From assembly GCA_011391495.1 (NCBI GenBank), contig JAABQK010000009.1, forward strand, positions 1 to 64,000: DNA of 64,000 bases, read 5' to 3'. The notes beneath the pieces are model-generated. The model did no database searches, was not told the origin of the DNA, and was given only the letters and a program-made list of their open reading frames with translations. Below, piece after piece: positions 8,017-14,821 of the stretch. Both the position numbers and the translations under genes were made by a program. This stretch comes from Hydrogenophaga sp. GTDB taxonomy: Bacteria; Pseudomonadota; Gammaproteobacteria; Burkholderiales; Burkholderiaceae_C. The first letter of the stretch is position 1. Each line of letters opens with the position of its first letter.

Positions 8017-8036
8017 CCCTGTCAGCCTTGACAGGG
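8017..8036. promoter_or_regulatory. Perfect 20-bp lux box upstream of cqsA
   Basis: CCCTGTCAGCCTTGACAGGG has perfect 8-bp arms with a four-base centre and fits the lux-box pattern NN-CTG-N10-CAG-NN exactly. Its centre is about 73 bases before the cqsA ATG (minus strand). If the box sits at -42.5, transcription would start near 7984, 31 bases before the ATG, which is plausible. Confidence 0.65.
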
Positions 8037-8115
8037 GTTGTTACGCTTTCTTCTCAAGTTTGGCGCTGTTGTGCCGACGAACGGCGCAAAAAAACCACTG
8101 CCCCGGGACCGACGC

Positions 8116-9228
8116 TCAGTTCTGGCGCCAGGGCAGGCCCTGGTGGCGCCAGCCACCCTTGTGTCCCCGCTGGGCATGGGCGTCCGGGTCGCCTTCGAAG
8201 CCTTCCAGAATATTGAAAGCTTCCAGCCCGAGCTCGGTGGCACGCTTGGCGGCGGCAATCGAACGCACACCGCTGCGACACAGCAGCACCAGTTTTTTGC
8301 CACCCGACGCCTGCCGGATCGCTTCATCAAACTGCGGATTCATGACCATGCCAGGCCATTGTTTCCAGGCCACCGGCACGGCGTCCGGCACAAAACCGAC
8401 CCACTCCCGCTCGGCATCGGTGCGCACGTCCACCAGCACCGCCTCGCCCGCCTGCACCCATTGCCAAGCCAGCTGGGGCGAGACATCGCCGGCATAACCC
8501 GCCTGCACAGGCCGCGGTTGCATCAGCAGCGCACCGTCGACGTCGTGCCGGATGCCCGACGTGAGATTGGCCGGCACGGCCTCGTCGATCCGGCGCGGTT
8601 TGGGCAAGTTCAACCCGTCCATGATGGCCACGAATTCGGCCTCGCTCTTGCCTGCCACCCGGGCGTTCCCGGCCTTTTCCGCGCCGACGGTGGAGTGGCG
8701 GCGCCCCTGGTAGTCGTGGCCAGGCCAGACGGTGGTGTCATCGGGCAAGGCAAACAGCACCTCGGTCAGGCTGTGGTACAGCTCCCGGGCGCTGCCCGAC
8801 TGGAAGTCCGTTCGGCCACAGCCGTTGATGAGCAGGGTGTCCCCCGTGAAGACGTGCTGGCGCCAGACGAAGCTCATGCTGCCGGCGGTGTGGCCTGGCG
8901 TGTGCAAGGCCCTGAGCGTCTCGCCGCCAAACTGCAGGGTGTCACCATGCTGGAGCTGGACCCCTGCGGTGCCGATCCCGCAGCCCGCCGGCGCCGCTGT
9001 CCTGGCTCCGGCCAGCTCGGCCAATTTGCCCGCGCTGGTGATGTGGTCGGCATGGGCGTGCGTCTCCACCGCCCAGACGAGCTTCAGGCCATATTCGCGC
9101 AGACTCGCCAGATCGCGCTCCAGCTGCTCGTCCACCGGGTCGATGATCAGCGCCTCACGGCTGACCTGATCGAACAGCACATAGGTGTAGGTGCTGGAGG
9201 CGGGATCGAAGAGCTGGATCGGGTTCAT
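8116..9228 (-). CDS. Persulfide dioxygenase-like MBL-fold hydrolase fused to rhodanese
   Basis: Residues 1-240 form a metallo-beta-lactamase domain of the ETHE1/persulfide dioxygenase type: THAHADH at 56-62, HTPGHTAGS and FTGDTLLINGCGRTDF further on, and WPGHDY. Residues about 265-365 are a rhodanese domain with active-site Cys317 in LLCRSGVRS. Such fusions oxidise glutathione persulfide to sulfite and transfer sulfane sulfur, detoxifying sulfide in the cytosol. The start at 9228 has GGAG six bases upstream. The gene lies 28 bases downstream of a CsoR-family repressor gene on the same strand, so the two form an operon. Total length of 370 residues fits the fusion class. Confidence 0.88.
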   Translation of the reverse strand: MNPIQLFDPASSTYTYVLFDQVSREALIIDPVDEQLERDLASLREYGLKLVWAVETHAHADHITSAGKLAELAGARTAAPAGCGIGTAGVQLQHGDTLQFGGETLRALHTPGHTAGSMSFVWRQHVFTGDTLLINGCGRTDFQSGSARELYHSLTEVLFALPDDTTVWPGHDYQGRRHSTVGAEKAGNARVAGKSEAEFVAIMDGLNLPKPRRIDEAVPANLTSGIRHDVDGALLMQPRPVQAGYAGDVSPQLAWQWVQAGEAVLVDVRTDAEREWVGFVPDAVPVAWKQWPGMVMNPQFDEAIRQASGGKKLVLLCRSGVRSIAAAKRATELGLEAFNILEGFEGDPDAHAQRGHKGGWRHQGLPWRQN

Positions 9229-9256
9229 GGCCACTCCGTGGGTCGGGGTCCGGTGT

Positions 9257-9502
9257 TCAGGAAAAGCGCGACAGCATGTCGGCCACCTCATCGGGCGGCA
9301 CGTCGCCCTGGGCGATCACGCAGCTGACCATGGTGAAAAACGTCTTGTCCAGCGCCTTGCGCGCCGCAGCCAGCTGCTGCGCCACCTTTTCGCAATCGGC
9401 ATCGGTCTCCAGCAGCTTCTGGATGCCGCGCAATTGCCCTTCAACGCGCTTGAGGCGCAACACCAGGGCGCGCTTTCGTTCGGGGTCGTGGACGGTGGTC
9501 AT
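9257..9502 (-). CDS. CsoR/FrmR-family repressor, probable thiol or persulfide sensor
   Basis: The 81-residue protein has the all-helical DUF156 core RLKRVEGQLRGIQKLLETDADC, with C37 at the end of helix 1, and ARKALDKTFFTMVSCVIAQ with C61. CsoR copper sensors bind metal through Cys-His-Cys; the His position is Val here and the second Cys is displaced by about four residues, so copper binding is unlikely. Two cysteines without the His, together with the downstream persulfide dioxygenase gene, suggest sensing of persulfide or another thiol reagent (inference). The start at 9502 has an AGGAA ribosome site. It probably represses its own operon. Confidence 0.78.
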   Translation of the reverse strand: MTTVHDPERKRALVLRLKRVEGQLRGIQKLLETDADCEKVAQQLAAARKALDKTFFTMVSCVIAQGDVPPDEVADMLSRFS

Positions 9503-9871
9503 GTCGGTTTCCTGTGATGAGCGCAATGGAGTCCTGCCACGCAACCATTTCGCCAGCAGATACCTGGGAGAGCATTCTAGATCGGCCGTTGTTTTCGCCC
9601 GGAGCCGGGCGTTTCAGCGCTTCTGTCAGGGCAAGCGCCCGCCCCCGGACCGGACAGAGCCAGCAGACCGGCCCGGCACCAGCGAAACGTCGTGAAGAAA
9701 AATTCAAGCACGGGCTGAAAATTATTCATGCTGCAACAACCCTGCAAAGTCGTTCAGAAACAAGCACTTGCCGTCACCGACAGGACAACCTGCTGGTGAA
9801 AACCCTGCCCGGCGCTTGCCGATATCTGGCGCATCATCGCCTGCCCGTTAACACCTCTCTGGAGACAACAG
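9503..9871. other. Intergenic region between the CsoR-like repressor and the TRAP operon
   Basis: These 369 bases hold no convincing gene. They should contain the divergent promoters of the repressor/dioxygenase operon and the TRAP operon. A locally AT-rich stretch around 9696-9745 is the best promoter candidate for the TRAP side. I could not identify a clear -35/-10 pair or a CsoR-type operator by eye. Confidence 0.5.
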
Positions 9872-10990
9872 ATGTCAGACAAAAAGACCGCCACTTCTCG
9901 CCGCAACATGATCAAAGGTGCGGCCGTCGCGGCCGGCGCCATGTCGGTCCCGATGATCGCCACGGCACAGACCACCACGCTGCGCTTCCAGAGCACCTGG
10001 CCGTCCAAGGACATCTTCCACGAATACGCCAGCGACTTCGCGAAGAAGGTCAACGACATGGCCGGCGGCAAGCTGAAGATCGAGGTGCTGCCCGCCGGCG
10101 CGGTGGTACCCGCGTTCCAGCTGCTGGAAGCGGTGGCCAAAGGCACGCTCGATGGCGGTCACGGCGTGGTGGCCTACCACTACGGCAAGAACTCGGCCCT
10201 GGCCCTGTGGGGATCGGGCCCCTCCTTCGGCATGGACCCCAACATGCTGCTGGCCTGGCACAACTATGGCGGCGGCAAGGACCTGCTGGCAGAGATCTAC
10301 AAGAGCCTGAACCTGGATGTGACGTCCTTCCTGTACGGCCCCATGCCGACCCAGCCCTTCGGCTGGTTCAAGAAGCCGATCGCCAAGGCCAGCGACCTGA
10401 ACGGCGTGAAGTTCCGCACCGTGGGCCTGGCGGTGGACATGTACACCGACATGGGCGCGGCCGTGAATCCGCTGCCCGGTGGTGAAATCGTGCCCGCACT
10501 CGACCGCGGCCTGATTGACGGCGCCGAGTTCAACAACGCCTCCTCCGACCGGCTGCTGGGCTTCCCCGATGTGGCCAAGAACTGCATGCTGCAGAGCTTC
10601 CACCAGAGCGGCGAGCAGTTTGAGATCCTGTTCAACTCAGGCAAGCTCAAGGCTCTGCCCACCGAGTTGAAATCCATCATCGACTACGCGGTGCAGGCGG
10701 CCAGTGCCGACATGAGCTGGAAAGCCATCCAGCGCAACTCGCAGGACTACATCGAGCTGAAGAAACAGGGCGTGAAGTTCTACAAGACACCCGATGCGAT
10801 CCTGAAAGGCCAGCTGGCTTCCTGGGACAAGATCATGGCCAAGAAGGGCGCTGAGAACGCCATGTTCAAGAAGGTGCTCGACAGCCAGCGTGAGTTCGCC
10901 CAGCGCGCAGGCCAATGGCACAACGACTACACCGTCGATTTCAAGATGGCCTACAACCACTACTTCGGCAAGGGCGCCAAGAAGGGCTGA
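9872..10990 (+). CDS. TRAP transporter substrate-binding protein (DctP/TakP type)
   Basis: The 372-residue periplasmic protein begins with a twin-arginine-like signal, SRRNMIKGAAVAAGAMSV, ending near the TAQT site around residue 33. It continues with LRFQSTWPSKDIFHEYASDF and KVNDMAGGKLKIEVLPAGAVVP, the opening of DctP-family solute receptors, and GVKFRTVGLAVDMYTDMGAAVNPLPGGEIVPAL, which contains the conserved Arg that binds a ligand carboxylate. The close sequence type is that of TakP-like receptors for 2-oxo acids or related organic acids, but the ligand cannot be assigned. It is the first gene of a three-gene operon, separated from the permeases by an attenuator-like hairpin. Confidence 0.9.
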   Translation: MSDKKTATSRRNMIKGAAVAAGAMSVPMIATAQTTTLRFQSTWPSKDIFHEYASDFAKKVNDMAGGKLKIEVLPAGAVVPAFQLLEAVAKGTLDGGHGVVAYHYGKNSALALWGSGPSFGMDPNMLLAWHNYGGGKDLLAEIYKSLNLDVTSFLYGPMPTQPFGWFKKPIAKASDLNGVKFRTVGLAVDMYTDMGAAVNPLPGGEIVPALDRGLIDGAEFNNASSDRLLGFPDVAKNCMLQSFHQSGEQFEILFNSGKLKALPTELKSIIDYAVQAASADMSWKAIQRNSQDYIELKKQGVKFYKTPDAILKGQLASWDKIMAKKGAENAMFKKVLDSQREFAQRAGQWHNDYTVDFKMAYNHYFGKGAKKG

Positions 10991-11007
10991 TCCGCCTCTT
11001 GGTCCGA

Positions 11008-11032
11008 GGGGCGCCGCGGGCGCCCCTTTTTT
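11008..11032 (+). terminator. Intra-operon terminator/attenuator after the TRAP receptor gene
   Basis: Stem GGGGCGC (11008-11014) pairs with GCGCCCC (11020-11026) and is followed by six T. It stands between the receptor gene and the small permease gene, where partial termination would give more receptor than permease. The hairpin and T-run are clear; the attenuation role is inferred. Confidence 0.75.
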
Positions 11033-11046
11033 ATTGGGAAAAAGCC

Positions 11047-11667
11047 ATGCAAAAACTCTTGATGACCGTGGACCGCCTGTCCACCTGGCTGGGCAAGGCC
11101 TGTGCCTGGTCGGTCGTGGGATTGACCCTGCTGATCAGCTGGGAGGTGTTCTCCCGCTATGTGCTGAACAAGCCCCACGCCTGGGTGCTGGATGCCCAGA
11201 TCATGCTGTACGGCCTGCTCTTCATGTCGGCAGGCGCCTACACCCTGGCCAAGAATGGCCATGTGCGTGGCGACGTGCTGTACGGCTTTTTCCGGCCGCG
11301 CACGCAGGCAGGCATCGACCTCACGCTCTACATCGTGTTCTTCCTGCCCGGCATCGTCGCGCTGACCTGGGCCGGCTGGACGTTTGCCAACGACTCGCTG
11401 GCGATCCGCGAGCAGACCTTCAACGCCGACCCCTTGCCGGTCTACCCGTTCAAATTCGTGGTCCCCCTGGCTGGCGGCATGCTGTTGCTGCAGGGCCTGG
11501 TGGAAATCATCCGCTGCGTGATCTGCCTGAAAACAGGCGCGTGGCCCACCCGCGAGGAAGACGTGGAAGAGGTCGATGTCGACAAACTCAAGGAAATGGT
11601 GCACGTGAAAGACGCCGATATTGAAGCCCTGGACCGCTTCGTTGTGCCGAAGGGTGGACAGTCATGA
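11047..11667 (+). CDS. TRAP transporter small permease (DctQ)
   Basis: The 206-residue membrane protein has four predicted helices at about residues 17-35, 52-71, 95-117 and 138-158. The family pattern is visible in WEVFSRYVLNKPHAWVLDAQIMLYG, where a conserved Trp and Asp/Glu precede helix 2. The C-terminal 40 residues are strongly acidic (EEDVEEVDVDKLKEMV), longer than in many DctQ proteins. The start at 11047 follows a purine-rich GGGAAAAAG site. The end overlaps the large permease start by four bases (ATGA), indicating translational coupling. Confidence 0.9.
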   Translation: MQKLLMTVDRLSTWLGKACAWSVVGLTLLISWEVFSRYVLNKPHAWVLDAQIMLYGLLFMSAGAYTLAKNGHVRGDVLYGFFRPRTQAGIDLTLYIVFFLPGIVALTWAGWTFANDSLAIREQTFNADPLPVYPFKFVVPLAGGMLLLQGLVEIIRCVICLKTGAWPTREEDVEEVDVDKLKEMVHVKDADIEALDRFVVPKGGQS

Positions 11668-13721
11668 AAATCCGCAAAGAACTGTGGTTCGGCTTCGGCC
11701 TGATGGGCCTGATCCTGGTCGCGGTGCTGGGCATGGTCCTGAGCACGGAAACCATGACCAACGGCCACTATGGCCTGCTGATGCTCTCGCTGGTGGTGGT
11801 GGCCATCATGCTCGGCTTTCCCACGGCGTTCACGCTGATGGGCATGGGCATGCTGTTTGCGTTCTTCGCGTACCACTCTGGTGGCCAGACCTCGGCGGGC
11901 GCCATCAACCAGACGCTGGACCTGATGGTGCAGCGCGCATTCTCGGTGATGAGCAACGACGTGCTGATCTCGATCCCGCTGTTCGTGTTCATGGGCTACC
12001 TGGTCGAACGTGCGAACCTGATCGAGAAGCTGTTCCACAGCCTGCACCTGGCGCTGTCCCGGGTACCGGGCTCGCTGGCCGTGGCCACCCTGGTGACCTG
12101 CGCCGTGTTCGCCACCGCCACCGGCATCGTCGGTGCGGTGGTCACGCTCATGGGGCTGCTCGCCATGCCGCAGATGCTGCGCGCGGGTTACGATGTGCGT
12201 CTGACCGCGGGCTCCATCACCGCCGGCGGCTGTCTGGGCATCCTGATCCCGCCCTCGGTGCTGCTGATCGTGTACGGCGCCACCGCCGGTGTCTCGGTGG
12301 TCAAGCTCTACGCCGGCGCCTTCTTCCCCGGCATCATGCTCGCGGGCCTCTACATCCTGTATGTGATCATCGTCGCCAAGGTTCGACCCGACATGGCGCC
12401 ACCGCTGAGTGCCGAGCAGCGCCGGGTACCGATCCCGGCCCTGCTGCAGAAGATCGGCGCCACGGGTGACGGCTGGGCCCTGGGCGGTCTGCTCAAGGCC
12501 CTCAAGGGCCAGCGCAACCACGGCGTGCCCACCGGCTACATGCTGCGCCAGCTGACCGTGGTCATGCTGCCGGCCCTGCTGTTCGCCGCCGTGTCGCTGG
12601 CCAGCTACCAGAGCGTGACCCGCGTGGAACAGGTCGAGACCTTCGAGGGCCTCTCCTCGCTCAACAGCGACAGCACCGGCGATGTCGAAGACAGCCCCAC
12701 CGAAGGCGGGCTGGCCGAGCCCCCTGGGGAAGACACGGGTGGGCTGGCGGAGCCGCCCGCCGGGAACGGTGACGCCTTGCAGGCGCCTGCAGGCAGCGAT
12801 GCGGTTGCCGAACCGCCCGGCGCGGACACCGTGGCAGAGCCCCCCGGCAGCGAGACGGTGGCCGAACCCGCAGCGGCGCAAGCCCCGGCCGGGGAAGCCA
12901 CGGGCGACCTGAGCCTGCCACCCGGCTCTGCCCCCGCCACGTCAGCCCCGGCGGGTGCCACCAGCCAGCCGGCACCCACCGGCTACTGGATCGGGTTCGG
13001 CGTGGGCGCTGCAGCCCTGGCCCTGTTCTACGGCATCCTCAGCTACGCCCGGCTGGAGGTGTTCAAGATGCTGCTCTCCAGCTTCTTCCCGCTGATGGTG
13101 CTGATCCTGTTCGTGCTGGGCTCGATCGTGTTCGGCCTGGCGACCCCAACCGAGGCCGCGGCCGTGGGCGCGCTAGGCGGCTTCCTGCTCGCCATCGCCT
13201 ACAAGCAGCTCACGCTGTCGGTCGTGACCGAGAGCGTCTTCCTGACCGCCAAGACCAGTGCCATGGTGTGCTGGCTCTTCGTGGGATCGGCCATCTTCTC
13301 GGCAGCATTCGCCCTGCTCGGCGGGCAGGCGCTGGTGGAGGAATGGGTGCTGGGCATGAACCTGACCAAAACCGAGTTCCTGATCCTGAGCCAGGTGATC
13401 ATCTTCATCCTCGGCTGGCCACTGGAATGGACCGAGATCATCGTGATCTTCATGCCCATCTTCATCCCGCTGCTGGACAACTTCGGGGTGGATCCGCTGT
13501 TCTTCGGCCTGCTGGTGGCGCTGAACCTGCAGACCGCCTTCCTCAGCCCACCGGTGGCGATGAGCGCGTTCTACCTCAAGGGCGTGGCGCCCAGGCACGT
13601 GACGCTGAACCAGATCTTTGCCGGCATGCTGCCTTTCATGGGCATCCAGGTGATCGCCATCGTGCTGCTGTACCTGTTCCCGCAGATCGGCATGTGGCTG
13701 CCCGAGGTGCTGTACAAGTAG
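11664..13721 (+). CDS. TRAP transporter large permease (DctM) with low-complexity insertion
   Basis: The 685-residue protein is the ion-coupled channel subunit of the TRAP system. Family blocks include FPTAFTLMGMGMLFAF, the region around SIPLFVFMGYLVERA, ATATGIVGAVVTLMGLLAMPQML, TAGSITAGGCLGILIPPSVLLIVYG and, near the C terminus, LFFGLLVALNLQTAFLSPPVAMSAFYLKGVAP (given here in overlapping pieces: LFFGLLVALNLQ and TAFLSPPVAMSAFYLKG). Residues ~318-438 are an inserted Pro/Glu/Ala/Gly-rich segment with repeated AEPPG units and no membrane helices. It has no stop or frameshift and the transport blocks continue after it. DctM proteins usually have about 430-610 residues, so the insert accounts for the extra length. 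A terminator follows the gene. Confidence 0.88.
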   Translation: MKIRKELWFGFGLMGLILVAVLGMVLSTETMTNGHYGLLMLSLVVVAIMLGFPTAFTLMGMGMLFAFFAYHSGGQTSAGAINQTLDLMVQRAFSVMSNDVLISIPLFVFMGYLVERANLIEKLFHSLHLALSRVPGSLAVATLVTCAVFATATGIVGAVVTLMGLLAMPQMLRAGYDVRLTAGSITAGGCLGILIPPSVLLIVYGATAGVSVVKLYAGAFFPGIMLAGLYILYVIIVAKVRPDMAPPLSAEQRRVPIPALLQKIGATGDGWALGGLLKALKGQRNHGVPTGYMLRQLTVVMLPALLFAAVSLASYQSVTRVEQVETFEGLSSLNSDSTGDVEDSPTEGGLAEPPGEDTGGLAEPPAGNGDALQAPAGSDAVAEPPGADTVAEPPGSETVAEPAAAQAPAGEATGDLSLPPGSAPATSAPAGATSQPAPTGYWIGFGVGAAALALFYGILSYARLEVFKMLLSSFFPLMVLILFVLGSIVFGLATPTEAAAVGALGGFLLAIAYKQLTLSVVTESVFLTAKTSAMVCWLFVGSAIFSAAFALLGGQALVEEWVLGMNLTKTEFLILSQVIIFILGWPLEWTEIIVIFMPIFIPLLDNFGVDPLFFGLLVALNLQTAFLSPPVAMSAFYLKGVAPRHVTLNQIFAGMLPFMGIQVIAIVLLYLFPQIGMWLPEVLYK
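12661..12975 (+). repeat. Segment coding for degenerate AEPPG repeats inside the TRAP large permease gene
   Basis: The DNA codes for at least five copies of a [L/V]AEP[P/A]-type unit (LAEPPG, LAEPPA, VAEPPG, VAEPPG, VAEPAA) in a Pro/Ala/Thr-rich stretch. The repeats are degenerate at the DNA level but keep the reading frame. The segment would form a flexible loop between two membrane segments. Confidence 0.7.
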
Positions 13722-13759
13722 AACCTGCCGCCCGCAGCGGGCGGGATTCATCCTCTGCA

Positions 13760-13787
13760 TGGGGCGCTTCGGCGCCCCATTTTTTTG
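13760..13787 (+). terminator. Rho-independent terminator of the TRAP operon
   Basis: Stem GGGGCGC (13761-13767), loop TTCG, stem GCGCCCC (13772-13778), then A and seven T. The 7-bp GC stem with a UUCG-type tetraloop and the T-run make this a strong intrinsic terminator 40 bases after the permease stop codon. Confidence 0.9.
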
Positions 13788-13806
13788 ATGAAACGGGTTA
13801 ACATTC

Positions 13807-13824
13807 CGTTTACGTAAACGTCAA
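13807..13824. promoter_or_regulatory. Palindromic operator candidate before ppk2-icmF
   Basis: CGTTTACGTAAACG (13807-13820) is a perfect 14-bp palindrome. It overlaps TTTACGTAAACGTCAA (13809-13824), which has the dyad form TTnACG-TnnA-CGTnAA. The latter resembles the MerR-family LiuR-type boxes described before branched-chain amino acid degradation genes. The position fits repression of the ppk2-icmF operon. The regulator is not encoded nearby. Confidence 0.5.
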
Positions 13825-13865
13825 CTCAAACCGGTTGACGTGGGGTGCCCGGTGTTGCACCCTAC

Positions 13866-14783
13866 ATGCCCACCGACCTGAGACCCCACCCCATGGCCAG
13901 CCCAAGCGACGACTCACTGCCCTTCCCCGCCGCGGCGATCCGGGCACCCCAAGACACCCCCTGGCAGGCGTGGCAGGTGGAGCCGAAGACCAACGGGAAG
14001 AACGGCAAAAACCTCTCGATCAAGTCGTTCGATCCGCAAGCCAAACCCTTTTCGGCCGGCAACAAAAGCGCCGACCTGGCGGCCGTGCAGGCCCTGGCGC
14101 TGGAGATCGACGCCTTGCAGAACCTGTTCTTCGCCGACGGCCGCTACAAGCTGCTGGTGGTTCTGCAGGGCACCGACACCGCGGGAAAAGATGGCACGGT
14201 GCGCGGGGTCTTCAGCCAGACCAGCCCGCTGGGCGTGCACACCGTGGCCTGGAAAGCACCCACCGAAGCCGAGCGTGACCACGACTATCTCTGGCGCATT
14301 CACGAGAAGGTGCCTGCAGCGGGCGACATCGCGGTCTTCAACCGCAGCCATTACGAAGACGTGCTGGTTCCGGTGGTCAAGGGCTGGATCACACCCGAGC
14401 AGACGCGCCAGCGCTACGCCCACATCAACGACTTCGAACGGCTGCTGGCCGAGACCGGCACCGTGGTGCTCAAGTTCATGCTGCACATCAGTTTTGAAGA
14501 GCAGCGCCAGCGCCTGCAGGAACGTGTGGATGACGAGACCAAACACTGGAAGTTCAGTCTGGGCGACCTGGAGGTGCGCAAGCAGTGGGACGACTACCAG
14601 CGCGCCTACGAAAACCTGCTCGAAGCCACCAGCACACCCTGGGCACCCTGGAACGTGGTGCCTGCCGACTCCAAGACCCAGCGCAACCTGATGATCGCCA
14701 CCATCGTGCGCGACACGCTCAAGAACCTGGCGTTGCGTTTCCCACCCGCAGACCCGGCGCTGGCCGGCCTGCGCATCGAATGA
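13866..14783 (+). CDS. ppk2: Polyphosphate kinase 2 family protein
   Basis: PPK2 enzymes transfer phosphate between polyphosphate and nucleotides. The product shows the Walker A-like loop GTDTAGKDG (residues 102-110 from this start), the [14 protein letters not shown] block and [24 protein letters not shown]-type sequence (seen as [17 protein letters not shown] then ETKHWKF), followed by [22 protein letters not shown], all characteristic. Single-domain length suggests a class I or III enzyme. The N terminus is uncertain: ATG codons at 13866 and 13893 and a GTG at 13845 are in frame and none has a convincing ribosome site. icmF follows 38 bases downstream on the same strand. Confidence 0.9.
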   Translation: MPTDLRPHPMASPSDDSLPFPAAAIRAPQDTPWQAWQVEPKTNGKNGKNLSIKSFDPQAKPFSAGNKSADLAAVQALALEIDALQNLFFADGRYKLLVVLQGTDTAGKDGTVRGVFSQTSPLGVHTVAWKAPTEAERDHDYLWRIHEKVPAAGDIAVFNRSHYEDVLVPVVKGWITPEQTRQRYAHINDFERLLAETGTVVLKFMLHISFEEQRQRLQERVDDETKHWKFSLGDLEVRKQWDDYQRAYENLLEATSTPWAPWNVVPADSKTQRNLMIATIVRDTLKNLALRFPPADPALAGLRIE

Positions 14784-14821
14784 GCCCCTCCCGTCAGACC
14801 CCAGAAAACAAGAGACAAGCC

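Noticed and set aside
12661-12975. Repeat-rich stretch considered as a frameshift or gene fusion point in the TRAP permease gene
   Set aside because: The frame is continuous, permease blocks are intact on both sides and no stop or start is needed; an in-frame insertion explains it.
13829-13836. AACCGGTT palindrome before ppk2
   Set aside because: An 8-bp palindrome is common in GC-rich DNA; only the longer adjacent dyad was kept.
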